Positions 38,001 to 45,625 of a DNA stretch of 64,000 nucleotides are shown piece after piece. The notes beneath the pieces were generated by a model. The model worked only from the letters and a program-made list of their open reading frames with translations, ran no database searches and had not been told where the DNA came from. The position numbers were made by a program, and so were the translations under genes. The first letter of the stretch is position 1. Each line of letters starts with the position of its first letter. The stretch is from an uncultured Rhodoferax sp. (GTDB taxonomy: Bacteria; Pseudomonadota; Gammaproteobacteria; Burkholderiales; Burkholderiaceae_C). The stretch spans positions 1-64,000 of the forward strand of contig NZ_CAMIHB010000018.1 of NCBI RefSeq assembly GCF_946221635.1. Direction: 5' to 3'.

Positions 38001-39111
38001 TGGCGGCCAAGTCCAGCCGGTCCGCCACGATTTCTCCACGGGCCGGATTGCGGCCTTCGGCATCGAAGCGGCGCAGCAGCACATTGCCGCCGGGCCAGCG
38101 CAGGCCGTCCTCCGTCTCGAACTGCAGCGCCTGGGTGAAGAGTTCGGAGCCCCCTTGCAGGCGCTGCGCGCCCACCCGGCCCGAGACCGCGCGCAGGGCC
38201 AGGGCCTGCAAGCCGGCATCCGCGGTCAGGCGCACATCCGACAGCAGCAAGTCAGCCGTTGCGCCTGTGGCAGCACCACGCTTGACGTCCACCCAGGCCC
38301 GCACCGCCCCCCGGCCCTGGGCCAGATCCACACCCAGATCCACATAGCGGCGCAGATGCCCCAGATCCACCTGCGGAAAGCTGGCGTGCAGCTGCCCGTC
38401 CCAGTCCTGCCAGTGCCCCCCCCCGCGGGAGAGCAGGGGCTCGCGGAAGATGCCACTCAGGGTAAAGCGGTCGCCCCAACTCGCGGGCGCCTGCGCATCC
38501 AGGCGCACCGAATGCGTCAGCAGGCGCTTGCGCAGCACCAGGCTGACTTCCTGCAGGCTCAGTACCGGCGCACCGCGCAGCTCGTCCGTCCAGCGGACCG
38601 TGCCGCCCACGATGGCCAGCTCCGGCTGGGTCAGCAGCCAGTCCAGCGCCGGGCTGCTGTCGCCGCCGCTGTCGGGCAGCGGCATGCCGGCAATCCAGAA
38701 GCGGCCATCGGCGGCGCGGCGGATGTCCAGCTCGGGCTGGGCGATGTAGAGCTGCTCCACACCCATGCGCAGCAGGGAATGCGGGGACAGGGAGGCCTGC
38801 ACCGAGGGCAGCAGCAAAGCCTCACGGCCCATGGGGTCGAGCAGGCGCACCTGGCTCAGCTCAATGGACGGGATCAGCCCGTTGGACACAGCGGAGATTC
38901 CGCCAATCTGGACGCGGGTTCCCAGTGCGTCGGAGACCTGTTGCTCCAGCCACGGGCGAAGTTCGCCGATTCGGGGCACAATCCAAAAATGCAGTCCCGC
39001 CCAGGCCAAACCCAATGTCAGCCAGCCCGCCAGCAACAGGCGCAATGCCCACTTGGCGGCCAAGGCTGACGCCTTGAGCCAGGGCGTGGGGGCAAGAGTC
39101 AATTCATTCAT
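35089..39111 (-). CDS. yhdP: YhdP family AsmA-like protein
   Basis: A very large envelope protein of 1340 residues. An N-terminal membrane anchor at about 20-47 (WALRLLLAGWLTLGLAWAGL) precedes a long periplasmic region of repeated beta-groove segments and an AsmA-like C-terminal domain (VEGQVAWLGAPLSVDYASM, QSLPRRLTLDFRDVFSEGF). YhdP, TamB and YdbH are bridge-like proteins that move phospholipids to the outer membrane in E. coli. Length and C-terminal motifs fit. It is divergent from glnE with only 15 bp between start codons. Confidence 0.92.
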   Translation of the reverse strand: MNELTLAPTPWLKASALAAKWALRLLLAGWLTLGLAWAGLHFWIVPRIGELRPWLEQQVSDALGTRVQIGGISAVSNGLIPSIELSQVRLLDPMGREALLLPSVQASLSPHSLLRMGVEQLYIAQPELDIRRAADGRFWIAGMPLPDSGGDSSPALDWLLTQPELAIVGGTVRWTDELRGAPVLSLQEVSLVLRKRLLTHSVRLDAQAPASWGDRFTLSGIFREPLLSRGGGHWQDWDGQLHASFPQVDLGHLRRYVDLGVDLAQGRGAVRAWVDVKRGAATGATADLLLSDVRLTADAGLQALALRAVSGRVGAQRLQGGSELFTQALQFETEDGLRWPGGNVLLRRFDAEGRNPARGEIVADRLDLAAMGEIAARLPLGDAAHAALQRIPVRGLVEQLKGEWRGPLEQPESYAAKGRVSQLTVPAQTEGKEVRPGVQGLNADFDLTQAGGKAQLVLDRGVFDAHGILEDGPVFFEQLRADLQWQRAGEGLTVSGSNVRFANADAQGELQFKWQSAPHGPGVLDLQGSMARAEGTRVHRYLPLELDKEVRDYVRAAVLAGTASGVKFKLKGDLARFPFEDARQGDFRISANVQNATFAFAPAHLLPKDSLPWPALQQLYGELVIDHATLQAKVDRGLVAGTGVQIGKAEGLMTHLYDGTQLQVTAEAKGPLADVLAVVNRSPLGGLLDNVLATATANGPADYKLKLAFPIADVNRATVAGSVVLGGNDLQITADTPRLQRARGTVNFTESGFSVAAVQARAVGGDVRMDGGLHLQTPAAARGASGAPASLRVQGTATADGLRQARELGPLAKLADDLRGSTAYSVVLGLRGGALEWQLNSSLVGMAMNLPAPFAKPAEQALPLRIDSSMLRTAGSTAAARVQEQLRLELGRLASAVYVRDVSGAQAKVLRGAIALGLADDESAPLPEEGVVANVSMGTLDADAWSDVLERVAADSSGTPSLGMGSNAPAMGYLPTVLAVRTRELTIGGRKLHNLVVGGGREGLIWRANLDASELNGYLEYRQPSGANAGRLYARLARLAIGQSAAQDVENLLDDQPTSIPALDVEVEEFELRGKKLGRVDIEAVNLGATGAREWRLNRFNIQTPEASLTASGNWAALGGASTARTAKERRRTVLNFTLDIHDSGDLLTRFGMANVVRKGKGKVEGQVAWLGAPLSVDYASMAGKFNVNVETGQFLKADPGIAKLLGVLSLQSLPRRLTLDFRDVFSEGFAFDFFRGDIAIEQGIAKTSNLQMKGVNAAVLMEGQADIAKETQNLRVVVVPEINAGSASVIASIVNPVVGLSTFLAQLILRGPLVNAATQEFTIDGTWVDPKVTKVERRP

Positions 39112-39126
39112 CGTGCAATCGGGACT

Positions 39127-41850
39127 ATGTCAGGAATTATGACCCGCAATGGGCAGCCGGCCCGCTCTGAGGGCTCCCGCTTCGGGCAACGGATTCGCCG
39201 CCGCTACACCGACTATTTGCCTCTGACCGAACACAGTGCCCTGCAGCGCGAGGACCTGCGCCAATTGCTCAGCGCCCTGCGCGCCCAGGGCCTGGACGCC
39301 GGCGCCGCCTTGCGCGTCACCCGCCAGCTGGCCATGGAGCGCCTGCTGCGCCTGGACTGCGATGAACGGGCCCCGCTGGCCGAGGTCACCCGCGTGATGA
39401 CGGAGCTGGCCGAACTGGCGCTGGACCAGGCCTACGCCGACAGCTATGCGGCACTGCAGCAGCAGTACGGCACGCCCCGCACTCCCCAGGGGGAGCCCAG
39501 CCAGCTGTGCATCATCGGCATGGGCAAGCTGGGCGCCCGCGAGCTCAATGTCTCCAGCGACATCGACCTCATCTACGTCTACGACCAGGACGGGGAAACC
39601 ACCGGTACCGCCGATGGGCGTGGCCGCATCTCCAACCAGGAGTTCTTTGCCAAGATGGTCAAGGCCATCTACGCCCAGGTGGGCGACACCACGGAGCACG
39701 GCCTGGTGTTCCGCGTGGACCTGGCGCTGCGCCCCAATGGCAACTCCGGCCCACCCGCCGTATCCCTGGGCGCCTTAGAGGAGTATTTCCACGTGCAGGG
39801 CCGCGAATGGGAGCGCTTTGCCTGGCTCAAGAGCCGGGTGGTGGCGCCCCAACACGCCATCGGCTCCCCCTGTGCACAACAGCTGCGCGCCGTGGTCGTG
39901 CCCTTTGTCTTCCGCCGCTACCTGGACTACAACGTCTTCGACGCCCTGCGTGGCCTGCACCGCCAGATCCGCGACCACGCCGCCAAGCGCAGCGCGGGCC
40001 GCCCCGAGCGCAGCAACGACGTGAAGCTCTCGCGCGGCGGCATCCGCGAGATTGAATTCACCGTGCAGCTGCTGCAGGTGGTGCGCGGCGGCCAGTACCC
40101 CGAGCTGCGCACCCGGCCCACGGTCAGCGCCCTGCAGCGCCTGGTGCGCGCCGGACTCATGCCCCAGGCCACGGCCGATGCACTGTCCGAGGCCTATGTC
40201 TTCCTGCGCCAGGTGGAGCACCGCATCCAGTACCTGGACGACCAGCAAACCCATGTGCTGCCCACGGACGAGGCCGATCTGGACTGGATCGCCCGCACGC
40301 TGGGCCTGGCCGACAGCACGGCCCTGCTGCAGGAGCTGGACCGGCACCGCGAGCTGGTGGCCCAGGAATTCGACGCCCTGCTGGGCGGCCCGCCTGGAGA
40401 ATGCAAAGGCAATTGCAACAAGGGTGGCGCCAGCGCAGCGCCCGACCTGGACGGGCTGCTGGGCCATCTGGAGGGGCGCTTCCAGGCCCGCATTGCGCTG
40501 TGGCGCGAACACCCGCGTGTGCAGGGTCTGAAGGAAGAGTCCCGCGCGCGCCTGCTGCGCCTGGTGCAGCGCAGCGCACTGTGGCTGCGCGAAGGCCGCG
40601 TCAGCGAAGAAGCCTGCGTACGCCTGGCCGACTGGATGGAGCCCCTGCTGCGCCGCGAAAGCTACCTGGCCATGCTGCTGGAGCGCCCCATGGTGCACGA
40701 GCGCCTGCTGCGCATGCTGGGCACGGCGCGCTGGCCGGCCCACTACCTGCTCAAACACCCCGGCGTGATCGACGAACTCGCCAGCAATGCCATTCTGGAA
40801 GAGCGCTTTGACGCGGCGGCCTTTGAGGACGACCTCGAACGCCGCCTGCGTGCGCTGCAGGGCAGCGCCGAAGACGACGATGAGGCCCTGCTCAACCTGC
40901 TGCGCCGCGCCCACCATGCCGAGGTGTTCCGCATCCTGACGCGCGACGTGGAAGGCCGACTCACGGTGGAGCAGGTGGCCGATGACCTCAGCGCCCTGGC
41001 CGAGGCCGTGCTACGCACCACCACGCGCTGGTGCTGGGCGCGGCTCAAGGCGCGCCACCGCGAGGAGCCGCAGTTCGGCATCATTGCCTACGGCAAGCTG
41101 GGCGGCAAGGAGCTGGGCTACGGCAGCGATCTGGACATCGTCTTCCTCTATGACGACGAGGACGAGCGCGCCAGCGAAATCTACGCCGCCCTGGTCCGCA
41201 AGCTCATCAACTGGCTCACCGTGAAAACCGGCGAAGGCGACCTCTACGAGATCGACACGGCGCTGCGCCCCAACGGCAACTCAGGCCTGCTGGTGACCAG
41301 CTTCACCGCCTACGCCAACTACCAGGAACAGCGCGGCAGCAACACCGCCTGGACCTGGGAGCACCAGGCCATGACGCGCGCACGCTGCGTGCTGGGCAGT
41401 GCCGACCTGCACCGGCGCTTTGACACGGTGCGCGAAAACGTGATCCGCACGCCGCGCGACGCTGCAGCCCTGCGCGCCGAGATCGAAGCCATGCGCGGCA
41501 AGGTCCGCAGCGGCCACCCCGAGAAGAATGGCCACTACGACGTCAAGCACAGCCGCGGCGCCATGGTGGACATCGAGTTCGCGGTGCAGTACCTGGTGCT
41601 GGCCGAAGGCCGCAAGCATCCGGGGCTGCTGGACAACGTGGGCAATATCGCGCTGCTGCAGCGGGCCCAGGCCTGCGGCCTGTTGCCCGCCCCGGTGGGA
41701 GAGGAGGCCGCCAGCGCCTACCGCGCCCTGCGCCAGATCCAGCACCGCGCTCGCCTCAACGACGAGCCGACCCAGGTCGATGCCGAGGCCGTGCAGACCG
41801 AGCGGGCTGCGGGCCAGGCCCTGTGGAGCGCCGTATTCGGCAATTCATAG
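39127..41850 (+). CDS. glnE: Bifunctional glutamine synthetase adenylyltransferase/deadenylyltransferase
   Basis: Adds and removes AMP on glutamine synthetase in response to PII. The protein is 907 residues, near the usual 920-950. It has two nucleotidyltransferase domains. The N-terminal deadenylylation site is GMGKLGARELNVSSDIDLI near residue 133, and the C-terminal adenylylation site is AYGKLGGKELGYGSDLDIV near 655. Each is followed by a helical PII-uridylyltransferase-like domain (VKLSRGGIREIEF, VKHSRGAMVDIEF). ATG 39127 and 39139 are both possible. A cysteine-containing linker near 420-440 (GECKGNCNKGG) looks locally variable. Confidence 0.96.
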   Translation: MSGIMTRNGQPARSEGSRFGQRIRRRYTDYLPLTEHSALQREDLRQLLSALRAQGLDAGAALRVTRQLAMERLLRLDCDERAPLAEVTRVMTELAELALDQAYADSYAALQQQYGTPRTPQGEPSQLCIIGMGKLGARELNVSSDIDLIYVYDQDGETTGTADGRGRISNQEFFAKMVKAIYAQVGDTTEHGLVFRVDLALRPNGNSGPPAVSLGALEEYFHVQGREWERFAWLKSRVVAPQHAIGSPCAQQLRAVVVPFVFRRYLDYNVFDALRGLHRQIRDHAAKRSAGRPERSNDVKLSRGGIREIEFTVQLLQVVRGGQYPELRTRPTVSALQRLVRAGLMPQATADALSEAYVFLRQVEHRIQYLDDQQTHVLPTDEADLDWIARTLGLADSTALLQELDRHRELVAQEFDALLGGPPGECKGNCNKGGASAAPDLDGLLGHLEGRFQARIALWREHPRVQGLKEESRARLLRLVQRSALWLREGRVSEEACVRLADWMEPLLRRESYLAMLLERPMVHERLLRMLGTARWPAHYLLKHPGVIDELASNAILEERFDAAAFEDDLERRLRALQGSAEDDDEALLNLLRRAHHAEVFRILTRDVEGRLTVEQVADDLSALAEAVLRTTTRWCWARLKARHREEPQFGIIAYGKLGGKELGYGSDLDIVFLYDDEDERASEIYAALVRKLINWLTVKTGEGDLYEIDTALRPNGNSGLLVTSFTAYANYQEQRGSNTAWTWEHQAMTRARCVLGSADLHRRFDTVRENVIRTPRDAAALRAEIEAMRGKVRSGHPEKNGHYDVKHSRGAMVDIEFAVQYLVLAEGRKHPGLLDNVGNIALLQRAQACGLLPAPVGEEAASAYRALRQIQHRARLNDEPTQVDAEAVQTERAAGQALWSAVFGNS

Positions 41851-41852
41851 TC

Positions 41853-41909
41853 AAAACACCATCCAGCCCTCGTAGATATTGCGCAGGCAGCTACATATTT
41901 AATAGCAAT
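41853..41909 (+). repeat. Dispersed GCTAT-hairpin repeat, copy 6 (glnE-EamA gap)
   Basis: AAAACACCATCCAGCCCTCG, 16 nt ending TTGCGCAGGC, AGCTAC, 7 nt, ATAGCAA. It fills almost the whole 64-bp gap, so the promoter or ribosome site of the next gene, if separate, must lie in or beside it. Confidence 0.85.
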
Positions 41910-41914
41910 CAACA

Positions 41915-42763
41915 ATGCCTGCTTTTCTCTGGATGACCGGTGCGCTGGTCTCGTTCTGCCTCATGGCCATCGGTGGGCGCGAGCTGGCGGGCGGCGTGAA
42001 CACCTTCCAAATCCTGCTGACCCGCAGCGTCATCGGTCTGCTGGTGGTCAGCGCCCTCATCCTGCGCAGCGGCCGCCTGGAACGCTTCCGCACGCAGCGC
42101 GCGGGCTTGCACCTGGGGCGCAACCTGTTCCACTTCGCAGGGCAGTACGGCTGGTTTCTGGGCCTGGGTCTGCTGCCACTGGCCCAGGTGTTTGCGCTGG
42201 AGTTCACCACGCCGCTGTGGACACTGCTGATTGCTGCGGTGCTTCTCAAGGAGGCGCTGAGCGTGCGCAAGCTGGTGGCGATTGCCCTGGGTTCGCTGGG
42301 CGTGGTGGTGATCCTGAACCCCGGTGGCGAGATGGTGCAAAGCGCCTCGTTATACGTGCTGGCCGCAGCCGTTTTCTACGCGCTGGCCCATGTATCCACC
42401 AAGATGCTGTCGACCACCGAAGACCCGCTGACCGTGCTGTTCTACATGTGCCTGGTGCAACTGCCGCTGGGCCTGGTGCTGGGGGCGTCCCGCCTGGTCA
42501 TGCCCACGGCCATGCAGTGGGTCTGGCTCACCCTGATCGGCCTGACCGCGCTCAGCGCCCATTTCTGCATGACGCACGCCATGAAACGCACCGAGGTCAG
42601 CGTGGTGGTGACCTTGGACTTCCTGCGCCTGCCGCTCATCGGCGTGGTCGGCATGCTGCTCTATGCCGAAGCCTTCAAGCCCCTGCTGCTGGCCGGCGCC
42701 GCCCTCATGCTGCTGGGCAATCTGGTCAATCTCACCCAGCCCCGGCCCAAGCCGGCGGATTGA
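41915..42763 (+). CDS. DMT superfamily (EamA) transporter
   Basis: A 282-residue inner membrane protein with about ten hydrophobic helices in two EamA repeats (residues about 3-130 and 142-272). Such proteins export amino acids, nucleobases or other metabolites; the substrate is unknown. A repeat element occupies the upstream gap and ends 5 bp before the ATG, so little room is left for a Shine-Dalgarno. It ends 10 bp from convergent rfaE2. Confidence 0.9.
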   Translation: MPAFLWMTGALVSFCLMAIGGRELAGGVNTFQILLTRSVIGLLVVSALILRSGRLERFRTQRAGLHLGRNLFHFAGQYGWFLGLGLLPLAQVFALEFTTPLWTLLIAAVLLKEALSVRKLVAIALGSLGVVVILNPGGEMVQSASLYVLAAAVFYALAHVSTKMLSTTEDPLTVLFYMCLVQLPLGLVLGASRLVMPTAMQWVWLTLIGLTALSAHFCMTHAMKRTEVSVVVTLDFLRLPLIGVVGMLLYAEAFKPLLLAGAALMLLGNLVNLTQPRPKPAD

Positions 42764-42773
42764 ACGCCGCGAA

Positions 42774-43277
42774 TCAGCCCGCGCGGATGCGCTGTACCAG
42801 CTTGGTGGTCGAGTAGCCGGCCACAAAAGGGAGCGCCAGCGCGTGGCCGCCCCAGGATTCAACCAAACGCGTCTCGGGCAGCTTGGCCATGTCGTAGTCA
42901 CCGCCCTTGACCAGGATGTCGGGGCGGATGCGCGCAATGATTTCCACCGGCGTGTCCTCGGCAAACCAGGTCACCAGGCTCACCGCCTCCTGGCTGGCCA
43001 TGACGATGGCGCGGTCCGCCTCGGCGTTCAAGGGTCGGTCGTCGCCCTTGCCCAGGCGCTTGACGGAGGCATCGGTGTTGAGCGCCACGATGAGGCTGCC
43101 ACCCAGGGCACGCGCCTGCGCCAGGTACATCACATGGCCGCGGTGCAGCACGTCAAACACCCCGTTGGTGAACACCCAGGGCCGCGGCAGGCGGGCCAGC
43201 GCGGCCTCCAGCCGGTCCGGCGCGGAGGCATCCACAATTTTCTGAAGAAAGGCGGGGGCTTGGTCGATAGAAGACAT
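42774..43277 (-). CDS. rfaE2: D-glycero-beta-D-manno-heptose 1-phosphate adenylyltransferase
   Basis: Makes ADP-heptose for the lipopolysaccharide core. The protein is 167 residues, corresponding to the C-terminal half of E. coli HldE, a stand-alone form common in betaproteobacteria. The nucleotidyltransferase HxGH motif is in TNGVFDVLHRGHVMYL near residue 35, with ILVKGGDYDMAKLPE near 120 and the C-terminal FVAGYSTTKLVQRI. MSSIDQAP at 43277 is preferred to a start 15 codons upstream, which would run into the divergent gene's promoter region. Confidence 0.93.
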   Translation of the reverse strand: MSSIDQAPAFLQKIVDASAPDRLEAALARLPRPWVFTNGVFDVLHRGHVMYLAQARALGGSLIVALNTDASVKRLGKGDDRPLNAEADRAIVMASQEAVSLVTWFAEDTPVEIIARIRPDILVKGGDYDMAKLPETRLVESWGGHALALPFVAGYSTTKLVQRIRAG

Positions 43278-43342
43278 GCGGGCAATGCTAGCAGCATGCT
43301 GCCTGCGCCTAGGGCGCGCCATTGCATAATCCGCCGACTCTT

Positions 43343-44572
43343 ATGAACCTCGTCCCCGTCAGCATCGACTCCATCCGCCTCGGCCAACCCCTGCCCTTCC
43401 CCTTGATGGACAAGGACGGCACCCTGCTGGCACGCAAAGCCTTTGTGATTGCCACGCGGCGCGAGCTCGACGAGATTTCCCAACGTGGTGGCGGCCTGTT
43501 CATCGACGTCGCGGATTCCGAAGCGCGTCACCGCGCCTATGTGGAGCACCTGTACGACCTGGTGCGCGAGGACAAGTCCATCGGTGAAATCGCGGGCACC
43601 CAGATCACCAACGATTCCGCCAGCGAGCGCCAGGCCGAGCAGGACGACCGCATGGACTGGCTGGACCTGCAGGAGATTGCCAACTCCCTGCTGCGCGACA
43701 ACCAGCCGGCCTCGTTTGCCGACCGCCTCACGCGCCTGCTGCGACAGCTGGAACGCCACACCCAGCGCAACCCCGATGGCACGCTGTTTGCGCTGATCTA
43801 CCTCTCCGCCACCGACCCGCGCATGTACAGCGCCACCCACGCCATGCTGGTCAGCGTGATGTGCCGACTGGCGGCCAAGGACGTGCTGAACTGGTCGGCT
43901 GACGACCAGTCTTTGGTGATGCGCGCGGCGCTGACCATGAATGTGTCCATGACGGAGCTGCAGGACCGGCTGGCCTTGCAGGCCGAGCCCCTGAGTGCCG
44001 CCCAGCGTGCCGCCATCGACAGCCATGCGCACCGTTCCGCAGAGCTGCTGCGCGGGCTGGGCGTGGGCGACCACGACTGGCTGGAAGCCGTCAACGGCCA
44101 CCACAGCCAGGCTGCAGGCCCTTTGGCCCCACGTCCCCGCGCGCTGCGTGCCGCCCGGCTGATCCAACGCGCTGACATGTTCGCCGCCCGGCTGGCACCG
44201 CGCGCCTCTCGGGCGCCGCTGGCCCCCGCCGCGGCCATGCAGGCCTGCTACTTCGACGAAAACAAGGCGATTGATGAAGCCGGAGCCGCCCTGATCAAGG
44301 CGGTGGGCATCTACCAGCCCGGCTCTTTTGTGCGGCTGGCAACGAACGAAATTGCCATCGTGATCAAACGCGGCGCCAACACCACCACGCCGCGGGTGGC
44401 CGTGCTGCTCAACCGCGCGGGCCTGGCCACGGTGGAACCCACCATCCGCGATACAGGCCTCAAGGACCACCGCATCGTGGCCAGCGTGCCCCACCGCGAC
44501 GTGAAGGTCCAGATCAACCTGGAGCGACTGCTGCCGCTGACCGCCGCGCCGGCCTCAGACCGGCCGTGGTGA
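43343..44572 (+). CDS. Degenerate HD-GYP domain protein
   Basis: A 409-residue cytoplasmic protein laid out like cyclic-di-GMP phosphodiesterases of the HD-GYP class: an N-terminal DUF3391-like part (residues 1-60), then an HD-like helical domain at about 150-300. The key residues are missing. The HD dyad position in AALTMNVSMTELQ reads N200-V201, and the second metal/GYP segment, AVNGHHSQAAG near 250, lacks the GYP. It therefore probably cannot hydrolyse cyclic-di-GMP and may bind it or a partner. Its 3' end overlaps the convergent diiron gene by 18 bp. Confidence 0.75.
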   Translation: MNLVPVSIDSIRLGQPLPFPLMDKDGTLLARKAFVIATRRELDEISQRGGGLFIDVADSEARHRAYVEHLYDLVREDKSIGEIAGTQITNDSASERQAEQDDRMDWLDLQEIANSLLRDNQPASFADRLTRLLRQLERHTQRNPDGTLFALIYLSATDPRMYSATHAMLVSVMCRLAAKDVLNWSADDQSLVMRAALTMNVSMTELQDRLALQAEPLSAAQRAAIDSHAHRSAELLRGLGVGDHDWLEAVNGHHSQAAGPLAPRPRALRAARLIQRADMFAARLAPRASRAPLAPAAAMQACYFDENKAIDEAGAALIKAVGIYQPGSFVRLATNEIAIVIKRGANTTTPRVAVLLNRAGLATVEPTIRDTGLKDHRIVASVPHRDVKVQINLERLLPLTAAPASDRPW

Positions 44573-45421
44573 GGTGCCTTCAAGCGTCGCGCTGAGGTCG
44601 CGCGCCAGTTCCTTGCGGAACTTGTTGAGTTCCTGCACGCTCTTGAAGCTGCGGTCCATGAGCAGGCTCATGTTGTGCAGGATGCGCTCGACCACCTTGG
44701 TCTCCCACACGGCGTCAAAGTTGATCTGCTTGTCCAGCCAATGCTCCAGCCACTCGGGGTTGGGCAGGCGGCTCTGGATGGTGTCGCGCGGAAACAGCGC
44801 CTTGTTCACGTGCAGATTGGTCGGGTGCAGGGCCTGCGCCGTGCGGCGGGCCGATGCCATCAGCACACCCACCTTGGCAAACGCGCCCTTGGCCTCGTCA
44901 CCGAACTTGGAGATCGCACGCTTCATGTAGCGCAGATAGGCACCGCCATGGCGGGCCTCGTCCTGGCTCAGCGTGGTGTAGATGTGCTTGATCACCGGCT
45001 CCGTATGCCATTCGGCCGCGCGGCGGTACCAGTGGTTGAGGCGGATTTCGCCGCAGAAGTGCAGCATCAGCGTTTCCAGCGCCGGGGCCGGTTCGAACTC
45101 GAAGCGGACCTCGTGCAGTTCTTTTTCGGTGGGTGCCAGATCGGGGCGAAAGCGCTTGAGGTACTCCATCAGCACCAGCGAGTGCTTCTGCTCCTCGAAG
45201 AACCAGATCGACATGAAGGCGGAGAAGTCGCTGTCGTCCTTGTTGTCGCGCAGGAACATCTCGGTGGCCGGCAAGGCCGACCACTCGGTGATGGCATTCA
45301 TCTTGATGGTCTGCGCCTGCTCGTCGGAGAGGCGGTTCGCATCGAAGGTGGACCAGGGAATGTCCTTGTCCATGTCCCAACGGACAGATTCCAACTGTTT
45401 GAAGAGTTCGGGGTAAAGCAT
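44555..45421 (-). CDS. Diiron ferritin-like protein, acyl-ACP-desaturase-like
   Basis: A 288-residue, all-helical protein with two EXXH-type iron sites: ITEWSALPATEMFLRDN near 44 and FFEEQKHSLVLMEYL near 74 form one half, CGEIRLNHWYRRAAEW near 122 and LSQDEARHGGAYLRYM near 150 the other. This is the four-helix diiron carboxylate fold shared by ferritins, ribonucleotide reductase R2 and plant-type acyl-ACP desaturases. I know homologues only as conserved proteins without an assigned reaction. It is divergent, 204 bp from the fatty-acid modification cluster at 45626. Confidence 0.75.
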   Translation of the reverse strand: MLYPELFKQLESVRWDMDKDIPWSTFDANRLSDEQAQTIKMNAITEWSALPATEMFLRDNKDDSDFSAFMSIWFFEEQKHSLVLMEYLKRFRPDLAPTEKELHEVRFEFEPAPALETLMLHFCGEIRLNHWYRRAAEWHTEPVIKHIYTTLSQDEARHGGAYLRYMKRAISKFGDEAKGAFAKVGVLMASARRTAQALHPTNLHVNKALFPRDTIQSRLPNPEWLEHWLDKQINFDAVWETKVVERILHNMSLLMDRSFKSVQELNKFRKELARDLSATLEGTSPRPV

Positions 45422-45625
45422 AGGGACCTTTCAGTTCCAGTTCCGCGGGATTCTAGACGGCCCGTGTGTCAGGGCCTTGACAGAGCCGTGACGGCTTTAG
45501 GGTCTTTGCTGCAGCGCAGTATCGGAACATCGTAAAACTCATGATGACAAAAAATTACCACACAGTCACAAAACTACTTTATAGTTCAAATTCATCAGTT
45601 CCACACCACTTTTAAAGCCCGCCCC

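Noticed and set aside
35686..39069. A very long plus-strand open frame (over 1100 codons) opposite yhdP
   Set aside because: High GC and codon bias of yhdP keep the antisense frame open. The product is a His/Gln/Arg-rich mirror with no family features. The same applies to long antisense frames at 885-2540 and 46938-49241.
40391..40445. Cysteine-rich linker in glnE as a repeat insertion
   Set aside because: The DNA shows neither the AGCTAT nor the CCCCCG box; it is probably just a variable interdomain linker.
45477..45600. TTGACA and TATAGT strings before the FAD gene as a sigma-70 or RpoE promoter
   Set aside because: Spacing between the boxes is wrong for sigma-70, and no TGATC-type RpoE -35 box with a matching -10 could be placed.
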